Positions 7,291-16,974 are shown, counted from the stretch's first letter. The stretch is DNA of 40,408 nucleotides from Devosia sp. 66-14 (GCA_001899085.1 MKVB01000003.1:527977-568384); one strand, 5' to 3'. The notes: a model not told the origin generated them from the sequence alone. Program-made: numbers and translations.

Positions 7291-8247
7291 CTACCGGTCC
7301 TTCTCGACCACGGCATCCTGCGCCTTCTGCAGCAACAGGATGGGAATGACGACGACGACCAGCATGGCGACCGCGACCGCGGCGGCCCGTGGCCAGTTGG
7401 TGGCGCCGAAGAACTCGTCCCACAGCACGCGGCCGATCATCAGCGTCTGCGGCCCGCCGAGCAGCGAGGGGATGACGAACTCGCCGATTGCCGGAATGAA
7501 CACCAGCATGGAGCCGGCAATGATGCCGGGCAGCGACAGCGGCAGGGTGACCGACAGGAAGGTCTGCCAGGGGCGCGAGCCGAGATCGGCCGAAGCCTCG
7601 AGCAGCGAGGTGTCGAGCTTCACCAGCGTGGTGTAGAGCGGCAGGATCATGAAGGGCAGGTAGGTGTAGACGATGCCGACATAGACGGCGAAATCGGTCT
7701 GCATCATCACCAGCGGCTCGATGCCGAACACCGCCAGCACCTGGTTGATCACGCCGTTGCCGCGCATGAAGCCCGAGAGGGCGTAGACGCGCAGGAGGAA
7801 CGAGGTCCAGAACGGCAGGATCACCAGCATCAACAGGATATTGCGCCATTTGTCGGGGGCGCGGGCGATGGCATAGGCCATCGGGTAGCCGATGAAGAGG
7901 GTGATCACCGTGGCGATCCCGGCGATGCGGATCGAGCTCAGATAGGCCGCGACATAGAGCGGATCGGTGAAGAGCTTGAGGTAGTTGGACAGATGCAGGG
8001 TCAGCTGCACCGTGCCGCCTTCGGTGGTCAGCAGCGGCGAGTAAGGCGGGCGGCCGAACTGCTTGGTGGCCAGCGAAATGCCGAACACCACGAAGAGCGG
8101 GATGATGAAGAAGACGGTCAGCCAGAGAGCCGGCGCGGCGATCACCAGGGTGCGGCCGGAAATCCCGACATCGCGCAGCCGGCGCTCCAGCCCGCTCCAG
8201 GGGCGGAGGCGGCGCGGCGGCGGCAACTGGTTGCCGGTGAGGGTCAT
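7291..8247 (-). CDS. potH: Putrescine/polyamine ABC transporter permease PotH
   Basis: A 318-residue permease with six main transmembrane segments, first one about residues 35-58 (LVIAAPALWLTVFFIIPLFV), and an EAA coupling loop EASADLGSRPWQTFLSVTLPLS near residue 225. It forms a heterodimeric channel with PotI. The ATG at 8247 overlaps the potG stop by four bases (ATGA), which fixes the start; an open frame extending to 8505 is the wrong phase of potG. The neighbouring ATPase and binding protein indicate polyamine import rather than the related spermidine-only or iron systems, though exact substrate range is not shown by the sequence. Confidence 0.9.
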   Translation of the reverse strand: MTLTGNQLPPPRRLRPWSGLERRLRDVGISGRTLVIAAPALWLTVFFIIPLFVVFGISLATKQFGRPPYSPLLTTEGGTVQLTLHLSNYLKLFTDPLYVAAYLSSIRIAGIATVITLFIGYPMAYAIARAPDKWRNILLMLVILPFWTSFLLRVYALSGFMRGNGVINQVLAVFGIEPLVMMQTDFAVYVGIVYTYLPFMILPLYTTLVKLDTSLLEASADLGSRPWQTFLSVTLPLSLPGIIAGSMLVFIPAIGEFVIPSLLGGPQTLMIGRVLWDEFFGATNWPRAAAVAVAMLVVVVIPILLLQKAQDAVVEKDR

Positions 8248-9392
8248 ACCGTCAGCACCGAACCGGAGCTCGGGCCCCAGGTGACATAGACCTGTTCTTC
8301 CCAGGTGATGGCGTCGGGGTTGCCGCGCATGGTGTTGGTCTGGCTGACGCGGATGCGTTTGCCGCTTTCGAGCAGCACCTGATAGACGCTCATGTCGCCC
8401 AGGTAACCGATCTCCTCGACCACGCCGCGGGTGACGTTGGCGTCGTTCAGCGCCTCGGGCTTGTCGCGGCTCAGTTCCATCTTCTCGGGGCGGATGGCCC
8501 ACCACAGGATCTGGTCGGGGGCGCAGTCGACGCCGTGGCCGACATAGATGTCGCAGCCCAGTTCGGGCGAACGGATGCGCACATGGTCCGGCTCGTCCTC
8601 GGTGACGATGCCCTCGACCATGTTGGCCGAGCCGATGAAGCTGGCGACAAAGCGCGAATTGGGAAATTCGTAGATGTCGTGCGGCTCGCCGATCATGGCG
8701 ATCTCGCCCTGGTTCATCACCCCGATGCGGGTGGCAAGAGTCATCGCCTCTTCCTGGTCGTGGGTAACGACGATGAAGGTGACGCCGAGCGATTCCTGGA
8801 TCTTGACCAGCTCGAACTGGGTTTCCTCGCGCAGCTTCTTGTCGAGTGCGCCGAGCGGTTCGTCGAGCAGCAGCAGCTTGGGACGCTTGGCCAGCGAACG
8901 GGCAAGGGCGACGCGCTGGCGCTGGCCGCCCGACAGCTGGTGCGGGCGACGTCGGCCATAGTCCTGCAGCTTGACTAGGCTCAGCAGTTCGGCGACGCGG
9001 TCGGCGATCTCGCCGCGCGGCATGTTATCGCGCTTCAGGCCGTAGGCGATGTTCTGCTCGACATTCATATGCGGGAACAGCGCATAGGACTGGAACATCA
9101 TGTTGACCGGCCGGTGGTAGGGCGGCACCTCGGTCATGTCCTGGCCGTCGATCTCGATGGTGCCCGAGGTCGGCTGCTCGAAGCCGGCGAGCATGCGCAG
9201 CAGCGTCGACTTGCCGGAGCCAGAGCCGCCGAGCAGGCAGAACAGCTCCGACTTGTAGATGTCGAGCGACACCTCGTGCACAGCCGAGACGTCGCCAAAT
9301 TTCTTGGAGACATTGCGGATGCGCACAAACGGCTTGGCCGACGGATCGCGCCAGGGGCGCGTGTCGATGGCGAGCTGCGGCTTCTTGGCCAT
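8244..9392 (-). CDS. potG: Putrescine/polyamine ABC transporter ATPase PotG
   Basis: A 382-residue cytoplasmic ATP-hydrolysing subunit. Walker [10 protein letters not shown] is near residue 56, the signature [13 protein letters not shown] near 153, Walker [13 protein letters not shown] near 175, and the switch His in VVTHDQEEA near 210; the C-terminal part (about 270-382) is a TOBE regulatory domain. It begins at ATG 9392, giving the family-typical MAKK start; the longer frame to 9431 would run through the intercistronic hairpin. It is separated from potF by 56 bases that hold a strong hairpin and overlaps potH by four bases, so potGHI is a tight unit behind the more abundant binding protein. 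Confidence 0.92.
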   Translation of the reverse strand: MAKKPQLAIDTRPWRDPSAKPFVRIRNVSKKFGDVSAVHEVSLDIYKSELFCLLGGSGSGKSTLLRMLAGFEQPTSGTIEIDGQDMTEVPPYHRPVNMMFQSYALFPHMNVEQNIAYGLKRDNMPRGEIADRVAELLSLVKLQDYGRRRPHQLSGGQRQRVALARSLAKRPKLLLLDEPLGALDKKLREETQFELVKIQESLGVTFIVVTHDQEEAMTLATRIGVMNQGEIAMIGEPHDIYEFPNSRFVASFIGSANMVEGIVTEDEPDHVRIRSPELGCDIYVGHGVDCAPDQILWWAIRPEKMELSRDKPEALNDANVTRGVVEEIGYLGDMSVYQVLLESGKRIRVSQTNTMRGNPDAITWEEQVYVTWGPSSGSVLTV

Positions 9393-9414
9393 TCGGCACC
9401 TGGAAAAAGACTGA

Positions 9415-9439
9415 AGGGGGCAGTGTCGCACTGCCCCCT
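9415..9439 (-). terminator. Hairpin between potF and potG
   Basis: GGGGGCAGTG (9416-9425) and CACTGCCCCC (9429-9438), plus an A-T closing pair, form an 11-bp stem with a three-base loop. Read leftward it is followed by TTCAGTCTTTTTCC, so it resembles a leaky intrinsic terminator. Such elements after the binding-protein gene commonly make its mRNA more abundant than that of the membrane subunits. It begins 10 bases after the potF stop. Confidence 0.65.
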
Positions 9440-9448
9440 GAGAGGAGA

Positions 9449-10537
9449 TTACAGACCGGTTTTGATGCGGGTCCAGGTCCGGGTCAAGACTTCTTCGAAC
9501 TCAGGCGAATGCGCCTTCATCACGAAGGCCTTGGCGATGGTCTCGGCCGGCGGGTAGATGCCCGGATTCGACTTCACGTCCTCGTTCACGAACTCCAGCG
9601 CCGGCACGTTCGGGTTGGCGTAGAACACGTAGTTGGTGATCGCCGCCACGACCTTGGGCTCGAGGATGTAGTTGATGAACTTCAGGGCATTATCCGGATG
9701 CGGAGCGTCGACCGGAATGGCGAGGAAGTCGAACAGCGTCGCAGCGCCTTCCTTGGGGATCAGATAAGTGATCTCGTTGCCCTGGGCGGCCTGCTTGGCG
9801 GCATCGGCGGCGATGAAGATGTCGCCCGAGTAGCCGAGCGCCAGGCAGATTTCGCCATTGCCCAGGTCGTCGATGTACTGACTGGAGTGGAAGTAGCGGA
9901 TCGACGGCTTGATGCTGGTCATCAGCGCCTCCGCCTTGGCGAGGTCTTCCTCGTTCTCGGAGTTCGGATCGAGGCCGAGATAGTGCAGCGCGATGCCCAT
10001 TACTTCGGACGGACTGTCGAGCACGGCGACGCCGCAATCCTTGAGCTTGGCGACGACTTCGGGCTTGAACAACAGGTCCCAGCTGTCGAGCGGAGCCGCG
10101 TCACCGAGCGCCGCCTTCACCTTGGCGACGTTGTAACCGAGCCCGATGGTGTTGATCATGTAGGGCACGCCATGGGCGTTGTCCGGATCCTGCGAGGCGG
10201 CGGTCGCCATGACGGCGGGGTCGAGATTGCCGAGGTTTGTCAGCTTCGACTTGTCGAGCGGCAGGATCAGGCCGGCCTTGATCTGGCGCTCGAGGAAGCT
10301 GCCTGAGGGCACGACGATGTCGTAGCCGGAATTGCCGGCGAGCAGCTTGGCATCGACGATCTCGTTATTGTCGTAGACGTCGTAGTTCACCTTGATGCCG
10401 GTCTCGGCTTCGAAATTGGCGATGGTGTCTTCGGCGATGTAGTCGGACCAGTTGTAGACGTTGACGACCTTCTCCTGGGCCAGGGCCGGCGCTGCCAGCA
10501 GCAGCGTCCCCAGGGCGATCAGCATCGGCTTATGCAT
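9449..10537 (-). CDS. potF: Periplasmic putrescine/polyamine-binding protein PotF
   Basis: A 362-residue secreted solute-binding protein. A signal peptide spans residues 1-20 with likely cleavage after ALA (LLLAAPALA-QEKVV). The mature start NVYNWSDYIAEDTI and the segment DIVVPSGSFLERQI are typical of PotD/PotF proteins, in which aromatic and acidic residues cradle the diamine. It is the first gene of potFGHI and has an excellent AAGGAG 9 bases before the ATG. An inverted repeat CCGAC-AAATG-GTCGG (10630-10644) lies about 95 bases upstream and could be an operator, though no regulator gene is adjacent. PotF rather than PotD is chosen from the operon type; substrate preference needs testing. 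Confidence 0.9.
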   Translation of the reverse strand: MHKPMLIALGTLLLAAPALAQEKVVNVYNWSDYIAEDTIANFEAETGIKVNYDVYDNNEIVDAKLLAGNSGYDIVVPSGSFLERQIKAGLILPLDKSKLTNLGNLDPAVMATAASQDPDNAHGVPYMINTIGLGYNVAKVKAALGDAAPLDSWDLLFKPEVVAKLKDCGVAVLDSPSEVMGIALHYLGLDPNSENEEDLAKAEALMTSIKPSIRYFHSSQYIDDLGNGEICLALGYSGDIFIAADAAKQAAQGNEITYLIPKEGAATLFDFLAIPVDAPHPDNALKFINYILEPKVVAAITNYVFYANPNVPALEFVNEDVKSNPGIYPPAETIAKAFVMKAHSPEFEEVLTRTWTRIKTGL

Positions 10538-11046
10538 TTGTTGTTATCTCCTTGCAGTCCCACGCCGCGGGTGGCCGACGGCGCATGATGGATGGCCGGA
10601 CGCCCGAGAAGGCGCCGGTTGGCGGATGCCCGACAAATGGTCGGACGAAATGAGGTGGTGCGGCTGGCGACGGCTGCTGAACGTGAGATGTCGGTGAGCA
10701 GGTGCGCGGGAGGGTAGGCCAAGCAGCGCGGGCGTCGCGCCGGGAAAACTCGGGTTCGCAATGTGCCCGGATCCGGGCGCCCATCGATCCGGCGGAGGCT
10801 CCGGATCAACAATAACCGTAAGCAGTGACGTGACCCCTAGCGACGTGCCTTCCAGCCGGCCGAAACCTAGTGGGAAATCCGACAGCGGGCAAGGGTTTTG
10901 GGACTGCGGCGACGGCGCGCAAAAGGCGGCGACGCGGGGATGCGACGCCCCGCCACAGGCGCCTGGCGCGACAGCAAAGCCGGGGAGTTGAACTCGGGCC
11001 GTTTTCGGTTCAAGTGAGGGCAAACATCGTACCGAAAGGCGCTCCT
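10538..11046. other. Intergenic region between divergent potF and psuG
   Basis: This 509-base stretch has no convincing gene. It must hold the leftward potF promoter and the rightward psuG promoter. Visible structure: CCGAC-AAATG-GTCGG (10630-10644), a perfect 14-bp palindrome GCCCGGATCCGGGC (10765-10778), and GATCCGG/CCGGATC (10786-10792 with 10801-10807). I could not identify a clear -35/-10 pair, tRNA or riboswitch here. Confidence 0.5.
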
Positions 11047-11970
11047 GTGAGCCTCAAGAAGCATCTGTCCATCTCGCCGGCCGTGAAGAAGGCGCTCGAC
11101 GCCGGGCAGCCGGTGGTGGCGCTCGAATCCACCATCATCACGCATGGCATGCCGTACCCGCAGAATCTGGAGATGGCGCGGAACGTCGAGGCGGTGATCG
11201 AAAAGCACGGCGCGGTGCCGGCAACGATCGCCATCATGGACGGCAAGTTCAAGGTCGGCGTCACCGCCAAGGATCTCGAGCGGCTGGCGCAGACCGGCGG
11301 CAAGGCCGCCAAGGCGTCGCGTCGCGACGTGGCGGCGCTGCTGGCATCGGGCGAAGTGGCGGGCACCACCGTGGCGACGACGATGATGGCGGCGGAAGCC
11401 GCGGGCATCCAGGTATTCGCCACCGGCGGCATCGGCGGCGTGCATCGCGGCGCCGAGACCACCTTCGATATCTCGGCCGATCTCGACGAGCTCGGCCGCA
11501 CCCAGGTGGCGGTGGTATGCGCCGGGGCCAAGTCGATCCTCGATATTCCCAAGACTCTCGAAGTGCTGGAAAGCAAGGGCGTGCCGGTGCTGGGCTTCCA
11601 GACTGCGGATTTCCCGGCGTTCTGGGCCCGCCAGTCGGGCGGCAAGGTCGACCATCGGGTGGAAAGCGGCAAGGACGCGGCCAAGGTGATCGCGCTGCAG
11701 TTCGCGCTCGGCCTGGGCGGCGTACTGGTCGCCAACCCGATCCCCGAAAGCGCGGCGCTCGACAAGGATATGATCGAGGGTCGGATCAACGAGGCGATCA
11801 AGGGCGCCGAGAAGGAGGGGGTGAGCCGCAAGGACCTGACGCCGTTCCTGTTGAAGCGCATCTTCGAGCTGACCGACGGCAAGAGCCTCGTCGCCAATAT
11901 TGCGCTGGTCGAAAACAACGCGCGGGTGGCGTCCGAGATCGCGGTGGCGCTGGCGAAACTCAATAAATGA
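11047..11970 (+). CDS. psuG: Pseudouridine-5'-phosphate glycosidase
   Basis: A 307-residue cytoplasmic enzyme that splits the C-C glycosidic bond of pseudouridine 5'-phosphate, reversibly giving uracil and ribose 5-phosphate. The hallmark VALESTIITHGMPYPQN is at about residues 23-39, with the active-site Glu in LEST; KASRRD (near 92) supplies the catalytic Lys region, and GGIGGVHRGAETTFDIS (near 130) is also diagnostic. Length agrees with the family (about 310). I chose the GTG at 11047 with AAAGG upstream; earlier in-frame starts add non-conserved sequence. The gene overlaps psuK by four bases, completing the two-step pathway: kinase, then glycosidase. Confidence 0.93.
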   Translation: MSLKKHLSISPAVKKALDAGQPVVALESTIITHGMPYPQNLEMARNVEAVIEKHGAVPATIAIMDGKFKVGVTAKDLERLAQTGGKAAKASRRDVAALLASGEVAGTTVATTMMAAEAAGIQVFATGGIGGVHRGAETTFDISADLDELGRTQVAVVCAGAKSILDIPKTLEVLESKGVPVLGFQTADFPAFWARQSGGKVDHRVESGKDAAKVIALQFALGLGGVLVANPIPESAALDKDMIEGRINEAIKGAEKEGVSRKDLTPFLLKRIFELTDGKSLVANIALVENNARVASEIAVALAKLNK

Positions 11971-12860
11971 GCGACAGCGCCGGCCGGGTCATCGTCATCG
12001 GCGATGTGATGACCGACGTCATCGTGCTCCCCGAAGGGCCGCTGGTGCGCGGCTCGGACCGGCGCGCCCAGATTACCCAGCGTCCGGGCGGCTCGGGCGC
12101 CAACCAGGCGGTGTGGCTGGGTTCGATGGGTACCCCGGTCAGCTTCGTTGCCCGCGTCGGGGCGCGCGACAAACCGCATCTCGAGGCCTATCTGCGCGGC
12201 TTCCACGTCGACCCGGTGCTGATCGCCGACCCCCTGAAGCCGTCGGGCATTCTGGTCATCATCGTCGATCCTAACGGGGAGCGGAGCTTTCTCACCGATA
12301 GGGGGGCAAACCTCGATCTCCAGCATTCCGATATGCCGGTCTGGCTGCTCGAGGAGACCCGCTACGTGCTGGTGTCGGGCTATTCGCTGTTCGCGGAAAA
12401 GCCTCGTCATGCGGCGCGCTGGATGGCCGGCGAAGCGCAGTCGCGCGGCATTGCGGTGGGGGTGGATGCCGCCTCGGTCGGTTTCGTCGAGGAAGTCGGG
12501 GCCGACAGGTTCCTCGAGTGGACCAGAGGATTCTCCACGCTGTTCGCCAATGCCGACGAGGCGGTCGCCTTGTCGGGCAGCACCGATCTCGAGACGCAGA
12601 TGCGAGTGCTCGGAGGGAACTACCGGCAAGTGGTGGTCAAGCTCGGGGCCGGCGGCGCAGCGGTGGGCGATGCGGTAGGCGTCAAGCTGAAGCTGCCGGC
12701 GCCGGTGGTCAACGTGGTCGATACCACCGGGGCAGGCGACGCATTCGCCGCGGCGTTCGTTTCGGCGGAACTGAGGGGCGTCGACCTCGAGACCAGCTTG
12801 CGGCGGGGGATCGAGGCAGGGTCGGCGGCGGTGACCAAGGTGGGCGGGCAGCCGGACTAG
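11967..12860 (+). CDS. psuK: PfkB-family kinase, pseudouridine kinase
   Basis: A 297-residue carbohydrate/nucleoside kinase. The N-terminal PfkB signature region is GGSGANQAVWLGSMGTPV (about residues 36-53), and the C-terminal signature DTTGAGDAFAAAFV (about 251-264) has the GAGD anion hole with the catalytic Asp. PfkB members also phosphorylate ribose and other sugars, so the substrate call rests on the four-base ATGA overlap with psuG: it would make the pseudouridine 5'-phosphate that PsuG cleaves. No dedicated nucleoside transporter is visible next to the pair. Confidence 0.87.
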   Translation: MSDSAGRVIVIGDVMTDVIVLPEGPLVRGSDRRAQITQRPGGSGANQAVWLGSMGTPVSFVARVGARDKPHLEAYLRGFHVDPVLIADPLKPSGILVIIVDPNGERSFLTDRGANLDLQHSDMPVWLLEETRYVLVSGYSLFAEKPRHAARWMAGEAQSRGIAVGVDAASVGFVEEVGADRFLEWTRGFSTLFANADEAVALSGSTDLETQMRVLGGNYRQVVVKLGAGGAAVGDAVGVKLKLPAPVVNVVDTTGAGDAFAAAFVSAELRGVDLETSLRRGIEAGSAAVTKVGGQPD

Positions 12861-12893
12861 GGCTACCTCGTCGGATCGGCGCGGGCCCCTCGG

Positions 12894-13502
12894 CTACTCC
12901 ACTTCCATTCCGCACCAATCCAGCGGCTCCGGCACATATTTCCCCCGCGTGCCTTCGATGTCGCCGAGTTCGGCGATCAGGTGGGAGCGCACATCGTCCA
13001 CGGTGGCGTGCGGGGCGGTGAGGCCGCAGCCGCGAGCGAGCTGGTATTTGTCGTTGTCGATCGGCGCCACCGGCTGGCCTGCCTCGGTGATGCGTTTCAG
13101 CAGCCGCAACAGGTGGCCGTCGGGGGCGAAATACAGCCGGCCCTCGCGGGTGATGGCGGGGCCCGTCGCGCCGGCGGCCATATTGGGTGAGACCATCTCG
13201 GAATAGATGAAGGCAAGGCTGCCGTCGGGGCGGAAGCAGGAGGTGTCGGTCTGGGTGGCGATGGCGTCGATCAGCCAGGTCTGCACCAGCACCGAGGCAG
13301 CGCTGTCGCCACCATCGTGGAACTCGAAATGGTCGGCATAGCCGCCGTCGAAATTCCGGCGCCAGCCGGTCCAGTCGTCGGGCGCGGCATCGAGCAGCTT
13401 CGAACACGCATCCCAGGCAGCGCGAACTTCGTCGATCTGCGGTTCGGCGGCATGCGCCATGGGGACGAGCAGCAGGCTGAGGGCCAGGAGCAATCGGCGC
13501 AT
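12894..13502 (-). CDS. Secreted protein of unknown function
   Basis: A 202-residue protein with a clear signal peptide (residues 1-19, MRRLLLALSLLL then AHA-AEP), so periplasmic or exported. The mature part has four or so cysteines (near residues 34, 91, 155 and 197) that could form disulfides, and no domain I recognise. The ATG at 13502 has GGAG 6 bases upstream; a longer open frame to 13754 is in the wrong phase of the next gene. It follows the FtsX-type permease by 31 bases on the same strand and may share its mRNA, which hints at an envelope role, but that is only context. Confidence 0.72.
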   Translation of the reverse strand: MRRLLLALSLLLVPMAHAAEPQIDEVRAAWDACSKLLDAAPDDWTGWRRNFDGGYADHFEFHDGGDSAASVLVQTWLIDAIATQTDTSCFRPDGSLAFIYSEMVSPNMAAGATGPAITREGRLYFAPDGHLLRLLKRITEAGQPVAPIDNDKYQLARGCGLTAPHATVDDVRSHLIAELGDIEGTRGKYVPEPLDWCGMEVE

Positions 13503-13533
13503 CGGGGTCTCCGTTCCCCTCGACGCTAACCCA

Positions 13534-16089
13534 TCACTCCTCGCGCAGGAAGCTCGCCGGCCGGGTGGAGAGCGCCGACCAGGTGGTGAGCATGCCGACG
13601 ACAATGGCGAGGGCAATGGTGCCGATGGCGACCCAGACGAGCAAAGCCGCATCGGCCCAGAAGTCGATCTCCAGCACGAACTCGACGAAGGCCCAGGTGC
13701 CGACCAGACCGAGCAGCGCCGCCAACACCGCGGCGAGAAGGCCGAGCAAGCCATACTCGACCAGGTAGGCGCGCACCACGTCGCCGCGCGTCGCTCCCAG
13801 CACCTTCATCACCACCGCGTCGGACTCACGCTGCTTGCGGCCGGCCGCCATGGCGCCGGCGAGCACCAGCACGCCGCTGACCACCGCGAGGCCGCCGATC
13901 ACCTCGACCGCCGTGGTGACGTTGGCGAGGATGGCGGCAAAGGTCTCGAGCGCTTCGCCCACCGGCAGGAACAGCAGGTCGGGGAACTGGGCGACCAGAC
14001 GCTGCTGCACGGCGGTCTCGTCGCCCGGCACGGCCTTGAGCAGGCCAAGATAGCTCAGCGGGAAATCCGACAGGGCGTTGGGCGACAGCACGAAGCCGAA
14101 ATTCACGCTGCCCGAGCGCCAGGCGTAATCGCGGAAGCTGCCGATCTTCACCTTCACCTCTTCGCCGAAGATGCGGAAGGTCAGGATGTCACCCAGCTTC
14201 AGCCCGAGCGGCTCCTTGAGCCGCTGGAACACCGAAACCTCCGGCGGGCCGATGAAGTTGGGCGGCCACCAGCTGCCTTCGGTGACGGTGGATTGATCGG
14301 GCAGGGTGTCGGAGGCAGAGAGCGGAATATCGCCTTCGAGCACGAAGGCGAACTCGGACGGCGGCTTGCGGTTGAGCTCGGCGATCGGGGTGTCGTTGAT
14401 CGCCTCGATCGAACCGGTGACCATGGGCAGCGAGGCGAAGCTCTCGACCGATTTGTCGCCGACCGAGAACTGCTTGAGCGCTTCCACCTCGTCGTCGAAC
14501 AGATCCATGAAGACGAAGCTGGGGGCGTTGGGGATCGACTCGCGGGCCAGCTGATGGCGCAGGTTTCCATCGATCAGGGCGATCAGCAGCAGCAAAGCGA
14601 GGCCAAGCCCGAGCGACAGGATGACCACCGGCGCCGGCGCGCCCGGGCGCCAGATCGACTTGATGGCATTGCGGAGCGCGGCGTTGCGGAGCGGCGGCAC
14701 CAGTTTCAGGCCGCGCTGCAGCAGCCAGGCGGCGCCGCGGAGCACGATGAAGGCGCCGAGGATGCCGATGGCGTACCACAGCACCAGCAGCGGGCGGCCG
14801 GTGGTGAAGGCCGCCAGAGCGTAGATACCGGCCGCAGCGGCGCCGAGCGGCAGCCACAGCCCCGGCTTCAGCAGGTCGCGCCAATCGAGCCCGCCTTCGA
14901 TGGCCGAGCCGGCGGAGCGGAACAGCAATGCGGGCTTCAGTTTCTCGGCGCGACGCAGCGGCAGGTAACCAAAGGCGAAACCGGTGAGGGCGCCGAAACC
15001 GGCAGCGGTCCACAGTGTCACGAGATCGACCACCGGCGGCAGCGCGAGGCCGAGCAGGCCGCCAAGGATGGGCAGCATCACCATGGTGAGGAGCGTGCCG
15101 AGCAGCAGGCCCAGGACGATGCCGGTGAAGGTCAGCAGCATCACCTGGGTGAGGAAATGCACCAGGATGCGCGCGCCGGTGGCGCCCAGCGCCTTCATGG
15201 TGGCGATGGAGCGCTGGCGCTCGGTGACATAGGCGGAAATCGCGTTGGACACCCCAAGCCCGCCCACCAGCAGCGAAGAGAGCCCCACGATGGTGAGGAA
15301 GCGGGCGAACATGTCGAAGAAGCGCGACAGGTCGGCGGTGGCGTCCTTGGGGCCGGTGACTTTCCATCCGGCCTTGGGGAAGCTGGTCTCGATCGACTGC
15401 ATGGCGGCATCGGGATCGGTGCCATCGAGCAGGATCTTGTAGCGGTAGCTGGCGAGGACGCCGGGGGCGAGGATGCCGGTGGCATTGAGCGCGTCGACCG
15501 ACATCAGCACCGGCAAGCCGAACTGCAACCCGGCAGTGATGCGGTCGGGTTCGGTGCCGATGACGCCGGCGAGGGTGAAACTGGCGCCGCTGATGGTGAC
15601 CTTGTCGCCGAGCTTCAGGCCCAGCCGGTCGAGCAGCAACTGATCGGCGACGAGGCCGAAGCTGCCATCGCCTCGGGGCGCGAGGAGTTCGGGCAGCGGG
15701 GTGTCTGCATCCTTGACGGTCACGCTGCCGATCAGCGGGTAATTGGCGTCGACGGCGCGGATGGCGAGGAAGCTGGAGGCCTCGCCTGCATCGGCGCGCC
15801 CCATCACCTCGATGACTTCGCCCAGCTTGCCCAGCCGCTCGAAGGCCTGCCGCTCCTCGGCGTTGGCGGCGCGATAGGAGAGCTGTGCCTCGATATCGCC
15901 GCCCAGCAGGGTGCGGGCGTCGCTGAGCAGCGCCGATTGCAGCGCGGCGCCGACCGAGCCGACCACGGTGATGGTGCCGACGCCGAGCGCCAGGCAGGCG
16001 AGAAGGATGGTGAAGCGGCGGAGGTCGCCGCGCAGGTCCTTCAGCGCGACCCGCAGCCAGCCGCGCAGGGTCGCGGCAGCGGCACTCAC
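13534..16089 (-). CDS. FtsX-domain ABC transporter permease (YbbP-like)
   Basis: An 851-residue inner-membrane protein with about ten transmembrane segments: one near residue 27, three around 265-370, further ones in 410-510 and the last three around 730-840, with two large periplasmic regions between. This duplicated MacB/FtsX layout is that of YbbP. With the upstream ATPase it forms a type VII ABC machine, which moves lipophilic or lipoprotein cargo out of the membrane instead of importing. In E. coli YbbAP neighbours the thioesterase TesA; no tesA gene is seen here. Translation starts at a GTG overlapping the ATPase stop by four bases (GTGA). Confidence 0.87.
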   Translation of the reverse strand: MSAAAATLRGWLRVALKDLRGDLRRFTILLACLALGVGTITVVGSVGAALQSALLSDARTLLGGDIEAQLSYRAANAEERQAFERLGKLGEVIEVMGRADAGEASSFLAIRAVDANYPLIGSVTVKDADTPLPELLAPRGDGSFGLVADQLLLDRLGLKLGDKVTISGASFTLAGVIGTEPDRITAGLQFGLPVLMSVDALNATGILAPGVLASYRYKILLDGTDPDAAMQSIETSFPKAGWKVTGPKDATADLSRFFDMFARFLTIVGLSSLLVGGLGVSNAISAYVTERQRSIATMKALGATGARILVHFLTQVMLLTFTGIVLGLLLGTLLTMVMLPILGGLLGLALPPVVDLVTLWTAAGFGALTGFAFGYLPLRRAEKLKPALLFRSAGSAIEGGLDWRDLLKPGLWLPLGAAAAGIYALAAFTTGRPLLVLWYAIGILGAFIVLRGAAWLLQRGLKLVPPLRNAALRNAIKSIWRPGAPAPVVILSLGLGLALLLLIALIDGNLRHQLARESIPNAPSFVFMDLFDDEVEALKQFSVGDKSVESFASLPMVTGSIEAINDTPIAELNRKPPSEFAFVLEGDIPLSASDTLPDQSTVTEGSWWPPNFIGPPEVSVFQRLKEPLGLKLGDILTFRIFGEEVKVKIGSFRDYAWRSGSVNFGFVLSPNALSDFPLSYLGLLKAVPGDETAVQQRLVAQFPDLLFLPVGEALETFAAILANVTTAVEVIGGLAVVSGVLVLAGAMAAGRKQRESDAVVMKVLGATRGDVVRAYLVEYGLLGLLAAVLAALLGLVGTWAFVEFVLEIDFWADAALLVWVAIGTIALAIVVGMLTTWSALSTRPASFLREE

Positions 16090-16781
16090 GCCGGCACCCG
16101 CTCGCTGAGTCGGCCTTCGTTCATGCGCAGCTGTCGGTCGGCCTTGGCGGCAAGCGTGGGGTCGTGCGTGATCAGCAGGATGGCCGTGCCGCGCTCGCGG
16201 GCGATGCCGAACATCAGCTCGATGACGTGGGCGCCGGTTTCCTGGTCGAGATTGCCGGTCGGTTCGTCCGCCAGCAGCAGTTTTGGCTGGCCGACGATGG
16301 CGCGAGCGAGGCCGACGCGCTGCTGCTCACCGCCGGAAAGAGCGCTCGGCAGGTGGGTGAGGCGGCCGGCGAGGCCGACATCGCCCAGCGCAGCAGCGGC
16401 GCGGCTCTGGATCTCGGACCAGGGGAGTGACGGTTCGGCGATCTCGAGGGTGAGGGCGACGTTCTCGAGCGCCGTCAGCGACGGAACGAGATGGAAGTTC
16501 TGGAACAGGATGCCGAGCGCGTTGCGCCGAAAGATGGCGAGCTGGTCCTCATTGAGCCCGGCAATGTCGGTGCCGGCGACACTGATCGCGCCGGAGCTTG
16601 CCTGTTCGAGGCCCGAGAGCACCATCAGCAGCGAGGTCTTGCCACTGCCGGACGGGCCGACGATCGCCGTCACCTCGCCGGGGGCGAGGCTGAGATCGAC
16701 ATCGCGGAGGATGTGCAGCGACGCGCCGCCGTTTTTCAGATGCAGATTGACGCCTTTGGCGTCGACGACGGGAGCGGGCAT
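16086..16781 (-). CDS. ABC transporter ATPase (YbbA/LolD-like)
   Basis: A 231-residue ATPase of the MacB/LolD/YbbA group. Walker A GPSGSGKTS is near residue 42, signature LSGGEQQRVGLAR near 146, Walker B LLLADEPTGNLD near 167 (the GNLD ending is typical of this group), and the switch His in LITHDPTLA near 205. It powers the 851-residue permease encoded immediately downstream, whose start codon overlaps its stop. No good ribosome-binding site is visible before the ATG at 16781. Cargo is unknown; LolD is less likely because the partner is YbbP-like rather than LolC/E. Confidence 0.9.
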   Translation of the reverse strand: MPAPVVDAKGVNLHLKNGGASLHILRDVDLSLAPGEVTAIVGPSGSGKTSLLMVLSGLEQASSGAISVAGTDIAGLNEDQLAIFRRNALGILFQNFHLVPSLTALENVALTLEIAEPSLPWSEIQSRAAAALGDVGLAGRLTHLPSALSGGEQQRVGLARAIVGQPKLLLADEPTGNLDQETGAHVIELMFGIARERGTAILLITHDPTLAAKADRQLRMNEGRLSERVPA

Positions 16782-16916
16782 GGGCTGGCCGAGTTTCGCT
16801 GCTATTCAGAGCACATAGTGTGCCGCCGCTGCCGTTCAATGGAAAGGCCTGGCAAGGACTAACCCATGGCGCGGCTTTCGGGTTCCGGCGGTGCCGCAGC
16901 CGTGACGGAAGGTGAA

Positions 16917-16948
16917 CGAGGGTGCGGCGGGGCGCAGCTGCACCCTCG
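16917..16948 (-). terminator. Hairpin downstream of the GH9 operon
   Basis: CGAGGGTGC (16917-16925) and GCACCCTCG (16940-16948) are perfect 9-bp arms, 26 bases after the GH9 stop codon. No U-run follows, so it is a likely but not canonical terminator of the long leftward sugar-uptake operon. Confidence 0.5.
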
Positions 16949-16974
16949 CCGGGATGAGGTCAGGATCGGACACT

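Noticed and set aside
10970-11020. A tRNA-like stretch (GTTGAACTCGGGCC ... GGTTCAA)
   Set aside because: No acceptor, D or anticodon stems could be found around it.
10870-11046. Upstream extension of psuG to 10870
   Set aside because: The extra 59 residues are not part of the family; the GTG at 11047 has a ribosome-binding site and begins the conserved region.
13459-16818. A 1119-codon open frame on the plus strand
   Set aside because: It is antisense to the FtsX-type permease and its ATPase, both of which have full family motifs. Its translation is low-complexity, rich in Arg, Gly, Glu and Gln, as expected from the shadow of a GC-rich gene.
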